Assembly (NCBI GenBank): GCA_028875225.1
Contig: JAPPFB010000012.1
Location: forward strand, 175,244 to 228,744
Source of the DNA: Chloroflexota bacterium
GTDB lineage: Bacteria > Chloroflexota > Dehalococcoidia > Bin125
Length of the DNA stretch: 53,501 bases
Direction: 5' to 3'
Numbering within the stretch: the stretch's first letter is position 1; the number at the start of each line of letters is the position of its first letter. Shown in pieces: positions 26,476 through 35,813 of the stretch. A program made the position numbers and the translations under genes. The notes under the pieces were generated by a model. It was not told where the DNA came from. It searched no databases and saw only the letters and a program-made list of their open reading frames with translations.

Positions 26476-27573
26476 CTACGAACGCTCCGAGGATCCAGAA
26501 TCGGGAATCCCTTCGTTCTCGAGGCCCTGTTCAGTCTCACCCTGCGTCTCGCTGTATCTCTGACTGATCTGCTCCAGTTGAGAAGTGACATCGTCAACGA
26601 CGGCATCAAACATCATCCCGGTCTTGAGATAGATCGGCAGCCACCAGTAGCTGCCCCTGCGTACCTTGAACAGAGAGGTGTCATCGACCTTGGAGCGCAT
26701 GTCTTCCTCATGAACACTAATCCACAACGGCGAGTGGCCATGTTCCCCCCAGCGGTAGTGGTTAACGCCAAACCAACTGGCGTTCCCAGCGTTCGCAAAG
26801 CGGAACCAGCGACCGTACCCATATGCCTGGGCTCTCGCCTGGAATCCAGTGACACTCAGCCACTCGTCCTTGTGCCCTCTTTCGACAGCGTTGTTGACAA
26901 TGCGATTGAAGTGGCGAATCCGACGGGCAGGCTGCTCGTCCAAGTCCTCCGGCGACAAGGGCCGGAAAGCATCGTCATCCTGAATTTGGGCCAGGCCCTT
27001 CAGCTGGAGAATGTCTGACCGCACCCCTGGATCCGACACTCGGTCGTCCAGAAAATTCAGCAGGTGGCCCCAGCTAGTGACCATGAAGCAATGTTGCGAT
27101 CCCTCGACCATGCCGCTTCGAAGGGACTCGTGATGATTTCCAGGACCGACATCCACCCCACGCCCAACCAATCTCAGCTGATCCAAGCCTTCTCGCCAAA
27201 GTGATTCGATTCGGCTTTCCGGGCACACGATCATCAAGACTCCCGGCGCGGCCGCCTCAAGGTGCCGAATGTATCCGCTGACTTGCCCGGAAAGAAGTGT
27301 GGCCCAGAACTTCGACTCCACGATGAGCTGCACGGATCCGACGGATCCGTAGCCGACCATGTCCGGTATGGACCCATCGTCATACTTCACCTGCGTCTGA
27401 AATCGAACTATCGGACTCAGCGAGAGTCTTTCGGCTCCCAACAGCACGTTCAATGCGGCTCGACACTCAGTCGACTTAGTAAGCAGATATGCCAATGCTT
27501 CAGTTGAAGTGTCTTCATGGCGACCGGTCAGGGTCGGCACCAGGTACGCCAACAAGGTGTCATTATCGCTCAC
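26476..27573 (-). CDS. PD-(D/E)XK nuclease superfamily protein
   Basis: Protein of 365 aa. A nuclease-like core is visible in the first 90 residues: E25 in TSTEALAYLL, D71 in GSIPDMVGY, and E86-x-K88 in LIVESKFW, fitting E...PD...ExK. The remainder (about 200-320) is rich in Trp and aromatic residues and resembles no domain I know. It may cut DNA as part of defence or repair. GTG start with AAGGAG at good spacing. It lies 14 bp after the 126-aa gene, forming an operon. GC is lower than the neighbours, suggesting transfer. Confidence 0.75.
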   Translation of the reverse strand: MSDNDTLLAYLVPTLTGRHEDTSTEALAYLLTKSTECRAALNVLLGAERLSLSPIVRFQTQVKYDDGSIPDMVGYGSVGSVQLIVESKFWATLLSGQVSGYIRHLEAAAPGVLMIVCPESRIESLWREGLDQLRLVGRGVDVGPGNHHESLRSGMVEGSQHCFMVTSWGHLLNFLDDRVSDPGVRSDILQLKGLAQIQDDDAFRPLSPEDLDEQPARRIRHFNRIVNNAVERGHKDEWLSVTGFQARAQAYGYGRWFRFANAGNASWFGVNHYRWGEHGHSPLWISVHEEDMRSKVDDTSLFKVRRGSYWWLPIYLKTGMMFDAVVDDVTSQLEQISQRYSETQGETEQGLENEGIPDSGSSERS

Positions 27574-27587
27574 TCCTCGGCTCCTTC

Positions 27588-27968
27588 CTACAGCACACGT
27601 TTGCGCGCCGGCTCCGACGGATAGTCCTCCCGACGGCCGGTGTCGCCAACCTGGATCACGAAGTCTCGACGATCCCGGTAGAGGCGGGCTCGATTGATCA
27701 CGTAGCCGTCGCCTTCTCGGTCGGGATCGACCTTGTCGTAGTGAGTCATTAGCCAGTACTTGTGGTCTCCGATGAACAGGTAGACCGTGTTCATGCGGAA
27801 GAACCGACAGTGGACGCCTTCCCCATTGCGGAAGCGCTCGCAGATGGCTCGCAGCAGATTGCGCTGGTCGTTCTTGCCGCTCATCACGTATTCGTGCGGC
27901 CAGGTCTCGCGATAGGTCACCGCCTCCCGCCAGGGAGCATTCGCAATCAGGTCAGTCAGTTCCGGCAT
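27588..27968 (-). CDS. Small protein of unknown function upstream of the PD-(D/E)XK nuclease
   Basis: Protein of 126 aa starting MPELTDLIANAPWRE. It is aromatic-rich, with blocks TYRETWPHEYV, CERFRNGEGVHCRFF and KYWLMTHYDKVD, and appears to be a compact alpha/beta domain. I do not recognise a named family. The ATG at 27968 is preferred over the adjacent ATG at 27971 because GGAGG is five bases upstream of it. Operonic with the nuclease. Confidence 0.7.
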   Translation of the reverse strand: MPELTDLIANAPWREAVTYRETWPHEYVMSGKNDQRNLLRAICERFRNGEGVHCRFFRMNTVYLFIGDHKYWLMTHYDKVDPDREGDGYVINRARLYRDRRDFVIQVGDTGRREDYPSEPARKRVL

Positions 27969-28239
27969 CATCCCCTCCACGTCATCGCCGCGATTATCGC
28001 AGAGCCGAGACCGCATCCGACTCCGTCGTCGACCGAGTGTCACGCGTGGAACGTTCGGCCGCGCAGCGTCTCTTCTGACACGTATGTGCGGGTAAGATCG
28101 CTGTCAATCGAAGCCGCGCATCAACCTCAAGAGTTCGCCATGAACGCCGATTCACTCAACGCCAACCGCCAGACATCACCCGATTCGGCGAGAATGACCG
28201 GGAACCACACTCCAAAAGTCGAGACGGATCTGGATGGAA

Positions 28240-28262
28240 CTGGACAAATCTGGACAAATCTG
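28240..28262. repeat. Tandem decamer CTGGACAAAT upstream of the nuclease operon
   Basis: CTGGACAAAT occurs twice in direct tandem (28240-28259), followed by a partial third CTG. The same decamer pair occurs in reverse orientation at 52191-52214, upstream of another nuclease-like gene. A period of ten would put the repeats on one face of the helix, as expected for protein binding, but this is inference. The rest of 27972-28350 shows no convincing gene. Confidence 0.6.
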
Positions 28263-28358
28263 AACACCTGCGAGGCCAATTCTCAGCCCACAGCACGGAT
28301 TCCGCACAGTGCGTCCGATTTTTCCTCGCGCCGCAGCCAGGTTCGGGCGGCGGCCTTA

Positions 28359-28528
28359 TACTGCAGAGCATGAAGCAGTGTGTGCTTGGAGGAGCTGAAC
28401 CGCGGGCTGTTGCCCGCGGAGTGCTCGTGGCCTGATCGGCGGCCGCCTCCCACATCGTGTTGGTGAGCAACAGCGGCCACGTCAACGCACCCGTTCAATC
28501 CCCGCTCTGACCACTGGAGTTTCCCGTT
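28359..28528 (+). promoter_or_regulatory. Possible leuA leader region
   Basis: A TATACT -10-like hexamer near 28359 precedes about 160 nt of leader with no clear -35. The leader holds a perfect hairpin CCGCGGGC-tgtt-GCCCGCGG (28400-28419) and a second stem CGTGGCC...GGCCACG (about 28426-28480). A 21-codon ORF starting ATGAAGCAGTGT spans the first hairpin. The string GAACCGCGGGC recalls the ACCGCG box of T-box leaders, but no specifier stem can be identified. A regulatory leader is plausible, not demonstrated. Confidence 0.35.
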
Positions 28529-30082
28529 ATGGCTGACCGAGTCCGAATCTTTGATACCACCCTGCGCGACGGCGAACAGGCCGCCGGCGTCTCCTTCTCC
28601 GCCGAGGAGAAGCTGCAGATCGCCAAGCTGCTCGAGCGCATGGGCGTCGACTGCATCGAGGCTGGCTTCGCCGCCGCCTCGCCGGCCGACTTCGATGCCG
28701 TCAATCGCATCGCCCGCGAGGTGCGCGGCACACAGATCGCCACGCTCTGCCGCGCCGTGCCCAACGACGTCGACCAGGGCTGGGAGGCAATTCGCGACGC
28801 CGAGAATCCCCGCATCCACGTCTTCCTCTCCTCATCCGACATCCACATCGCGCACCAGCTGCGCAAGGACCGCGAGTCGGTCTTGCAGCAGGCGCGGGAG
28901 ATGGTCGCCCGCGCCAAGCAGTACACCAGCGACGTCGAGTTCTCGCCGATGGACGCAACCCGCTCGGATGTCGACTTCGTCCGCCGCATGCTGCGCGAGG
29001 TGATCGAGGCCGGCGCGACCACGATCAACATTCCCGACACCGTCGGCTACGCCATTCCCGACGAGTTTGCCCGCTTCATCACCGGCATCCTCGAGGATGT
29101 ACCCGGCGCCGACAACGTCGTCGTCTCGGTGCACTGCCACAACGACCTCGGCTTGTCGACTGCCAACTCGCTGGCCGCCGTCGGCGCCGGCGCCCGACAG
29201 GTCGAATGCACGATCAATGGTCTCGGCGAGCGCGCCGGCAACACCTCGCTCGAAGAGACGGTGATGGCGATTCGCACCCGCGCCGACCACCTCGGCGTCG
29301 AGATCGGCGTCGACCCGCAGTACCTGGTCCCGGCCTCGCGCATGGTCCAGGACTTCGCCGGCATGCATGTGCAGCCGAACAAGGCGATCGTCGGGCTCAA
29401 TGCGTTCCGCCACCAGTCCGGGATTCACCAGGACGGCGTGGTCAAGATGCGCGAGACCTACGAGATCATGGACCCCAAGGAAGTCGGCTGGGTCGAGGGC
29501 TCGCAGTTCGTACTCTCCAAGCTCTCCGGACGGGCGGGGTTCCGCTCGCGGCTGGAAGACCTGGGATATGACCTGGACGCCGACGAGTTGAAGGCCGCCT
29601 TCGATCGCTTCCAACAGCTCGCTGACCGCAAGACGGTGGTCGACGATCGCGACCTCGAGGCGATCGTGATGGACCGACTCGGTCAGCCGACTGAAGGCTG
29701 GCAGCTCGTCTCGATCGACATCTCCGCCGGCACGACAGCAACGCCGTCGGCGACGGTCACGCTGCGATCGCCGGACGACGAAGAGTGCTCCGGCGCCAAG
29801 ACCGGTACCGGTCCGGTCGATGCGATCTACCAGACGATCCGCGAACTGACCGGCGTCGAAGACGAGCTGGAGGAGTACAGCGTGACGAGCATCACCGAGG
29901 GCCTCGACGCCCAGGGCGACGTCACGATTCGCATCCTCATCGATGGCGCGACGCATACCGGTCGCGCCACAGACCAGGACATCCTGGTCGCTTCGGCTCG
30001 GGCTTACATCAACGCGATCAACCGTCACGTCAGCGGGCAGACAGGCGCCACCGCCGCCGCGACGCAAGAGCGGACGCCGTAA
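28529..30082 (+). CDS. leuA: 2-isopropylmalate synthase
   Basis: Protein of 517 aa. The DRE-TIM catalytic motif DTTLRDGEQ is at 9-17, the metal ligands are in SVHCHNDLG, and the second signature [10 protein letters not shown] follows. The C-terminal ~130 residues form the LeuA dimerisation/leucine-feedback domain. It condenses acetyl-CoA with 2-oxoisovalerate as the first step of leucine synthesis. It is 112 bp ahead of leuC with two hairpins between. leuB and leuD are 15 kb away on the other strand. Confidence 0.95.
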   Translation: MADRVRIFDTTLRDGEQAAGVSFSAEEKLQIAKLLERMGVDCIEAGFAAASPADFDAVNRIAREVRGTQIATLCRAVPNDVDQGWEAIRDAENPRIHVFLSSSDIHIAHQLRKDRESVLQQAREMVARAKQYTSDVEFSPMDATRSDVDFVRRMLREVIEAGATTINIPDTVGYAIPDEFARFITGILEDVPGADNVVVSVHCHNDLGLSTANSLAAVGAGARQVECTINGLGERAGNTSLEETVMAIRTRADHLGVEIGVDPQYLVPASRMVQDFAGMHVQPNKAIVGLNAFRHQSGIHQDGVVKMRETYEIMDPKEVGWVEGSQFVLSKLSGRAGFRSRLEDLGYDLDADELKAAFDRFQQLADRKTVVDDRDLEAIVMDRLGQPTEGWQLVSIDISAGTTATPSATVTLRSPDDEECSGAKTGTGPVDAIYQTIRELTGVEDELEEYSVTSITEGLDAQGDVTIRILIDGATHTGRATDQDILVASARAYINAINRHVSGQTGATAAATQERTP

Positions 30083-30102
30083 CAAGGGCGTTATAGCGGG
30101 AA

Positions 30103-30169
30103 GGGGGCCTTGCCGACGTTTCGGCCAGGCCCCCTTCAGCCTTCGGCAGCTTCCCCCTCAGGGGGAAGC
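30103..30169. repeat. Two strong hairpins between leuA and leuC
   Basis: A 14-bp imperfect stem runs GGGGGCCTTGCCGA-cgtt-TCGGCCAGGCCCCC (30103-30134) and is followed only by two T residues. A second palindrome, GCTTCCCCCT-c-AGGGGGAAGC, covers 30149-30169. They could attenuate or process the leuA-leuC mRNA, or simply be members of the palindrome families seen elsewhere. Confidence 0.75.
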
Positions 30170-30194
30170 GGGATCATTGGAAGAGGAGACTCCC

Positions 30195-31595
30195 ATGGCC
30201 GGACGTACTGTTGCTCAGAAGATCTGGGACGAGCACCTGATCCGCAGCGCGGAGGGCCAGCCCGACCTGCTCTACATCGACCTGCACCTCGTGCACGAAG
30301 TGACCTCGCCGCAGGCATTCGAAGGGCTGCGTCTGACCGGCCGCAAGGTGCGTCGCCCCGATCTGACCCTCGCGACCCAGGACCACAACGTCCCGACCGA
30401 CACGCGGATCGAGCCGTACGCCGACCCACTCTCGCAGCAGCAGGTCGAGTCGTTGCGCGCCAACTGCGAGGAGTTCGGCGTCCCGCTCTACGACACGCTC
30501 GACCCGCGTCAGGGGATCGTCCACATCATTGGCCCGGAGCAGGGCCTGACCCAGCCCGGCCTGACGATCGTCTGCGGCGACAGCCATACCTCGACCCACG
30601 GAGCGCTCGGCGCGTTGGCCTTCGGCATCGGCACCTCCGAGGTCGAGCACGTCCTTGCCACCCAGACCTTGCCACAGGCGCCGCTCAAGCAGATGTCGGT
30701 TGAAGTCACGGGCGAACTGCCCGAGGGCTGCTCGGCCAAGGATGTGATCCTCACAATCCTCAACACGATCGGCACTGGCGGCGGAGTGGGACACGTGATT
30801 GAGTACCGCGGCGACGTGATTCGCAATCTCTCCATGGACGGCCGGATGACGGTCTGCAACATGACGATCGAGGGCGGCGCCCGCGCCGGCCTGGTCGCAC
30901 CGGACGAGACCACGATCAGTTACGTGCAGGGTCGGCCGCACGCGCCGACGGGCGACGCCTGGGATGAGGCTGTTGAGCGCTGGGGCGAACTCGTCACCGA
31001 TGATGACGCCGTCTTCGACAAGGAAGTCGTGATCGACGGCGCAGATATTGCCCCATTCGTCACCTGGGGCACCAATCCGGCGCAGAGCGCGCCGGTCACG
31101 GGATCGATTCCCGACCCGGCCAGCCTCGCGACTGCATCGGCGCAGGAGTCGGCGGAACGAGCGCTGGCGTACCAGGGCCTGACCGCCGGCACGCCGATCT
31201 CGGACATCGCCATCGACCGCGTCTTCATCGGTTCTTGCACGAACGGCCGGATTGAAGATCTGCGCGTGGCCGCCGCCGCGATCAGTGGCGGACATGTCGC
31301 AGAAGGCGTCAATGCGATGGTCGTGCCGGGTTCGGGACTGGTGAAGGTCCAGGCCGAAGAAGAAGGTCTCGCGGATATCTTCCGAGACGCCGGTTTCGAA
31401 TGGCGCGACGCGGGCTGCTCGATGTGTCTCGGCATGAACCCCGACATCCTCAGCCCCCAGGAACGCTGCGCCTCGACCAGCAATCGCAACTTCGAGGGTC
31501 GTCAGGGCCCCGGTGGCCGAACGCACCTGGTCAGCCCAGCCATGGCCGCCGCCGCCGCGGTCGCTGGCCACTTCGTGGACGTGCGAAGCCTGTAG
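30195..31595 (+). CDS. leuC: 3-isopropylmalate dehydratase large subunit
   Basis: Protein of 466 aa. The [4Fe-4S] ligands are C348 (GSCTNGR), C408 and C411 (CSMCLGMN). [28 protein letters not shown] is the aconitase-family substrate block. It isomerises 2- to 3-isopropylmalate with LeuD. The ATG at 30195 has AGAGGAGA upstream; the reading frame extends back into leuA but is not needed. It ends just before a convergent esterase. Confidence 0.95.
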   Translation: MAGRTVAQKIWDEHLIRSAEGQPDLLYIDLHLVHEVTSPQAFEGLRLTGRKVRRPDLTLATQDHNVPTDTRIEPYADPLSQQQVESLRANCEEFGVPLYDTLDPRQGIVHIIGPEQGLTQPGLTIVCGDSHTSTHGALGALAFGIGTSEVEHVLATQTLPQAPLKQMSVEVTGELPEGCSAKDVILTILNTIGTGGGVGHVIEYRGDVIRNLSMDGRMTVCNMTIEGGARAGLVAPDETTISYVQGRPHAPTGDAWDEAVERWGELVTDDDAVFDKEVVIDGADIAPFVTWGTNPAQSAPVTGSIPDPASLATASAQESAERALAYQGLTAGTPISDIAIDRVFIGSCTNGRIEDLRVAAAAISGGHVAEGVNAMVVPGSGLVKVQAEEEGLADIFRDAGFEWRDAGCSMCLGMNPDILSPQERCASTSNRNFEGRQGPGGRTHLVSPAMAAAAAVAGHFVDVRSL

Positions 31596-31604
31596 CGGCG
31601 GACC

Positions 31605-33143
31605 CTAACGCCAGAGGGCGAGTTCTTCGTCTCGTTCCTCGGTGACGGTTCGCACGTCTGGGCCGAAGACCATCGTGTAGGGCCGATTGGCTCGGTACTG
31701 CGGCCAGCCCGGGAGAGCGTTGGTCGTCGGATTTCCGGTTCTGGCGAAGTTGATCCAGGCGTCCATCATGAAGCCGCTGAGCTGGTCGGTCTGCGGATCG
31801 TCGCCGACGAAGTCGCGCATCAAGTCGTTTGTTCCCCAGATCAGGGGCACATCGAGTGCGTGCGGCGACTCCAGTCTGCCCTCGAACATGGGCGATCGCT
31901 GTTCAACCAGATACGAGTATGTGCCTCCGTCGGAGCCATCCCGCGCATCGAGCAATCGACGGGTGGAGCCTCGGTACTGCCGATCAGTCATGACCGCGTT
32001 GTAGATCGCCAGCGGATCGGTCGTCTCGCCGCGCTGGATGCGCAGCGTTCGGTAGGTCTCGTAGCATTCTCCGGCGCGTGCGCTGCCTCCGACTAAGGGG
32101 GCCAACAGTTCCAGCGCACGCTCTTCGTTCAGGTCGTTCAGTCCCGACATCGCCGAGAGCAATGTGAACTCATTGCGCATCGTCCCGGCGAGCAGGTCGA
32201 CATTTCCGCCGCGGCCCTCCCGCACGACGTCGATCGGAACGGCGTCGAGAAAGTCGTCCTCGATCACGGCATTGAACAAACCATGCAGACCGGCGGCGGG
32301 ATTGATCGCCGGATCGGATACCGTCAGCGCGGCCTGGGCGTTCAGGATCTCTTCGACCGACAAAGAACGCAAATCGTCAGCCGACGGGCGGCGATCGAGA
32401 CCCAGCTCTCGGTAGTAGAAGGGCAGCATCTCGGCGACCGACTCGCGCGTATGGAGACGGTCGGCCGCGCCGCTCTGGATGATCGCGTGATGGAAGAGAC
32501 CGTCCGCCAGGGGCGAGGCGAGCAGAATTCCGACGGCGATCCCGCCCGCCGACTCGCCGAAGATCGTGACATTGGAGGAGTCTCCGCCGAACCCGCCGAT
32601 TTCTTCCTGCACCCAGCGGAGCGCGGCGAGCATGTCGTGAAAGCCGAAGTTGCCCTCGGTTTCTTTCCCGTGGGCGAGCACCGGGTCGGGCAGGAAGCCG
32701 AGCGCGCCCAGGCGGTAGTTGATTGTGACAATCACCACATCACCGCGAAATGCGAGCGGCGCGCCATCGTAGGCCGGAGATGATCCGGAACCGCTGCTCA
32801 GTCCGCCGCCGTGGATCCAGACCATGACCGGTCGGCGTCCGTCATCGAGGCCCGGCGTCCAGACGTTGAGGTAGAGGCAGTCCTCCGAGGTCCGCTCCTG
32901 GCTGTGGCCCATGATGCCTGCGAACGGCCCGGCCGCCGGTCGAGGCGGCTGGATCGATATCGGGCCGAACTCTATGGCATCACGGGCGTCGTCCCACGGC
33001 TCGAGCGGCTGAGGCCGACGCCAGCGAAGCTCTCCGACCGGCGGCCGTGCGTACGGCACGCCGCGGAAGACGTGGATGCCGCCTTCGATCTGCCCGCGGA
33101 GCGCCCCCCGTTGCATCTCGACAGTCGTAGGACTTGAGGACAT
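31605..33143 (-). CDS. Type-B carboxylesterase (copy 1)
   Basis: Protein of 512 aa, alpha/beta-hydrolase fold. The nucleophile S198 is in TIFGESAGG, the oxyanion hole in WIHGGGLSSG, and the family start FRGVPYARPPVGELRW is present. The catalytic His is probably in SPHALDVPLIWG. It hydrolyses carboxylic esters; no signal peptide, so cytoplasmic. It follows its paralogue by 9 bp in one operon. Confidence 0.9.
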   Translation of the reverse strand: MSSSPTTVEMQRGALRGQIEGGIHVFRGVPYARPPVGELRWRRPQPLEPWDDARDAIEFGPISIQPPRPAAGPFAGIMGHSQERTSEDCLYLNVWTPGLDDGRRPVMVWIHGGGLSSGSGSSPAYDGAPLAFRGDVVIVTINYRLGALGFLPDPVLAHGKETEGNFGFHDMLAALRWVQEEIGGFGGDSSNVTIFGESAGGIAVGILLASPLADGLFHHAIIQSGAADRLHTRESVAEMLPFYYRELGLDRRPSADDLRSLSVEEILNAQAALTVSDPAINPAAGLHGLFNAVIEDDFLDAVPIDVVREGRGGNVDLLAGTMRNEFTLLSAMSGLNDLNEERALELLAPLVGGSARAGECYETYRTLRIQRGETTDPLAIYNAVMTDRQYRGSTRRLLDARDGSDGGTYSYLVEQRSPMFEGRLESPHALDVPLIWGTNDLMRDFVGDDPQTDQLSGFMMDAWINFARTGNPTTNALPGWPQYRANRPYTMVFGPDVRTVTEERDEELALWR

Positions 33144-33152
33144 GACGGGCTC

Positions 33153-34691
33153 CTATTCGAGCAGATCCGTACTCCAGATCTCTCGCTCAACCTCTCGATC
33201 TTCCCGGACGGTCTTGACGTCTGGTCCGAGAACCATCGTGTAGCGCTGATCGGCGCGGTACTGAGGCCAGCCTGGGAGCGCGTTCGTGGTCGGATTGCCG
33301 CTCCGGGCAAAGCTGATCCAGGCGTCCATGGCAAAGCCTGAGAGCTGATCGGTCTGCGGTTCATCGCCAATGAAGGGTCGCATCTGATCGCCGGTGCCCC
33401 AGACGAACGGAATGTCGATCGCGTGCGGCGCGCGCAGCCGACCGTCCATCGCCGGCGACTGCTGGTTGAACATGTAGGCATACGTCTTGCCGGAACCGTC
33501 GAGCCCGCTGTGCGCGTCCAGCAGACGGTCGGAGGGGATGCGGAAGACGTAGTCGGTCATCACCGAGTCGTAGACGGTCAGCGGGTCCGAACCGTCGCCG
33601 CGAGAGGCACGCGCGTCTCGGTAGTGATCGTAGAGGCGGTTCGCGACGTCGGCGTCGCCGGCCGTCACCGCCAGCGCGCCTCGGGCGCTGGCTTCATCCA
33701 TCTCGTTGACGCCCTGAAGCGCCGCCAGCAGCGTCCATTCGTCTTCGATCGTGCCGCAGAGCAGGTCGACGTCCTTGCTTCGTCCATTGCGGACCGCTTC
33801 AATGGGCAGGGTCTCGAGAAAGCCGCCCTCGACGACCGGCGAGAAGGCCATCAGGAAACGGCCGGTCAGCGCACTGGTCTCTGGGTCGGCCATCAACGCG
33901 TTTTGCGCGTCCAGCATGTCCTGTGCGGGGATGCTCCGGAGCGCGCCGGCGTCTTCGGGGCTCACTTCGAGCACCGCGCAGTAACGGCGGCAGACTTCTT
34001 CAGCGACGTCGGTCGGCAGCGAGTGATGTCCGGCGCCCGACTGCGGGATCGCCCGATGAAACAGTCCCTTCGCTTCGGCGGCGCCCATCAGCACGCCGAC
34101 GCTCATGCCGCCGGCGGATTCGCCGAAGATCGTGACGTTGTTGGGGTCGCCGCCAAACTCGCTGATGTGGTCTCGCACCCATTGCAGCGCCGCGACCTGG
34201 TCGCGCATGCCATAGTTGCCGGTCTGCGGATCGTCGCCGTCGGTCAGGGCCTGGTTGTAGAGATATCCGAGCGCACCGAGCCGGTAGTTGATCGTCACGA
34301 CGACCACGTCGCCGCGTCGGGCCAGATGCTGTCCGTCGTAGATCGGCGTCGCGCCCGAACCGCCGGAGAATCCGCCGCCGTGGATCCAGAACATGACCGG
34401 ACGGTGGGCGTCGTCCAGACCGGGCGTCCAGATGTTGAGGCTGAGGCAATCCTCGTCGACCGGCATCTCCCAGGCGCCGAGCAGCTCAAGCCCCTGGATG
34501 AAAGTCTGCATCGAACCGGGGCCCGGCTCGTTCGCCTCGCGGACACCGTCCCAGGGCTCGGGCGGTCGAGGCGCGCGGAAACGCAGCTCGCCGACCGGTG
34601 GTGCGGCAAACGGGATGCCGCGGAAGACGTGCAGGTCGTCTTTGGTCTGTCCCTGCAGTTGGCCGTATCTCGTGTTGACGATGGGAGGCAT
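33153..34691 (-). CDS. Type-B carboxylesterase (copy 2)
   Basis: Protein of 512 aa, the same length as the downstream esterase. S192 in TIFGESAGG, WIHGGGFSG and FRGIPFAAPPVGELRF are intact, and the His lies in RAPHAIDIPFVWG. The C-terminal ~110 residues are almost the same as in copy 1, while the region 60-80 and the middle differ. It is first in the two-gene esterase operon, diverging from the monooxygenase gene by ~90 bp. Confidence 0.9.
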   Translation of the reverse strand: MPPIVNTRYGQLQGQTKDDLHVFRGIPFAAPPVGELRFRAPRPPEPWDGVREANEPGPGSMQTFIQGLELLGAWEMPVDEDCLSLNIWTPGLDDAHRPVMFWIHGGGFSGGSGATPIYDGQHLARRGDVVVVTINYRLGALGYLYNQALTDGDDPQTGNYGMRDQVAALQWVRDHISEFGGDPNNVTIFGESAGGMSVGVLMGAAEAKGLFHRAIPQSGAGHHSLPTDVAEEVCRRYCAVLEVSPEDAGALRSIPAQDMLDAQNALMADPETSALTGRFLMAFSPVVEGGFLETLPIEAVRNGRSKDVDLLCGTIEDEWTLLAALQGVNEMDEASARGALAVTAGDADVANRLYDHYRDARASRGDGSDPLTVYDSVMTDYVFRIPSDRLLDAHSGLDGSGKTYAYMFNQQSPAMDGRLRAPHAIDIPFVWGTGDQMRPFIGDEPQTDQLSGFAMDAWISFARSGNPTTNALPGWPQYRADQRYTMVLGPDVKTVREDREVEREIWSTDLLE

Positions 34692-34781
34692 GAGTTCGTC
34701 CTTTCAGGACGTTTCCTGATCGTTCGGTGATTGGCGATAGCCTGCGCTGGCAGACTGGCAGTCATGATAAGGCGGCTCGCG

Positions 34782-35813
34782 ATGACAATCGGACAGATTG
34801 GGCTCGGTCTCGATTTCTCGTTGGGAATGTCGTTCGAGGATCAGCAGACGCTGGCGCGCGAGGCTGCGGAGCTGGGGTACGAGTCGCTCTGGACTCCGGA
34901 GGGCGCCGGGCTTGACTCGTTCCACCTCTGCGCTCTACGCAACCAGGCCAGCAGGCTGGCAACGGGAATCGGCGTCTGCCCGGTCGCCTACCGCTCGCCG
35001 GTCGCATTCGCGATGTCGGCCGGGACGGTGTCCGCCATGAGCGGCGGCAAGTTTTCGTTGGGGATCGGCTCAGGCGGTATCTACCGCGCCGACGCGCGCC
35101 GCCAACTGGGGTTGCCGCGTCGTTCGACGCTGGGCGTGATGCGCGAGTACACGGCTGCCGTGAAGGGGTTGCTGGCCGGCGAGTCCGTCTCCATCCAGGG
35201 CGAATCGGTGCAGTACGACGGCGTCCAACTCGGATTCCGTCCGCCGCCGACGCCGGTGCTGGTTGGCGCCCTGGGTCCGCAGATGATCCAGCTCGGCGCG
35301 GAAGCCGGCGACGGCGCCGTACTCAATTGGTGCGATCCGGAACGTGTCAGCTGGAGCCGCGACCGGCTCAACGAAGGCGCCGCCAGAGCTGGCAAGCGAC
35401 CCGAGGATGTCCAACTGGTCGAGTACATCCGCATCTGCGTTGATGACGACATTGAGACCGCGCGGATGTCATACGCGAAGTCGATGCTCGGCTACGCGCT
35501 GGGCCAGGAAGTGCCGTCGGAGCGGCTGCGCAAGTTCGCCTATCGAGCCCACTTCGAGCGGATGGGATTCACCGAAGAACTGGCCTCGCTCGATGACATG
35601 CGCCGTAGCGGGGCTTCGGCCGACGAGGTCGCGGCAACGGCGTCGGAGGAGTTACTCACGAGAGTGGGCTACTACGGCAACGCCTCTGGCGCGAAGGCCG
35701 CGTTCGAGGCGCTGGCCGATGGGCTGGACACGGCGATCGTTCGGGTGGTGGCGGCGAAGCCGGGCCTGGACTCGGTTAGAGCGGTGATGCGCGCTTGCGC
35801 GCCGAATGGCTAG
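34782..35813 (+). CDS. LLM-class flavin-dependent oxidoreductase
   Basis: Protein of 343 aa from ATG 34782 (MTIGQIGLGLDFS). It is a luciferase-like TIM barrel with AREAAELGYESLWTPE, GGKFSLGIGSGG and the substrate/flavin-side TPVLVGALGPQMIQLGAEAGDG. It acts on an unknown small molecule with reduced FMN or F420. Earlier in-frame starts (34731, 34764) lack better ribosome-binding sites. It is tail-to-tail with the aminotransferase, overlapping by 4 bp. Confidence 0.85.
   Translation: MTIGQIGLGLDFSLGMSFEDQQTLAREAAELGYESLWTPEGAGLDSFHLCALRNQASRLATGIGVCPVAYRSPVAFAMSAGTVSAMSGGKFSLGIGSGGIYRADARRQLGLPRRSTLGVMREYTAAVKGLLAGESVSIQGESVQYDGVQLGFRPPPTPVLVGALGPQMIQLGAEAGDGAVLNWCDPERVSWSRDRLNEGAARAGKRPEDVQLVEYIRICVDDDIETARMSYAKSMLGYALGQEVPSERLRKFAYRAHFERMGFTEELASLDDMRRSGASADEVAATASEELLTRVGYYGNASGAKAAFEALADGLDTAIVRVVAAKPGLDSVRAVMRACAPNG

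Noticed and set aside
28141-28373. Plus-strand ORF carrying the peptide GQIWTNLNT
   Set aside because: The apparent similarity to an ORF at 52050-52298 is caused by the shared decamer repeat; composition is non-coding and no ribosome-binding site is evident.
28385-28420. T-box riboswitch before leuA
   Set aside because: Only the ACCGCG-like box is seen; no specifier loop or long stem I fits into the short leader, so it is kept only as a vague leader feature.
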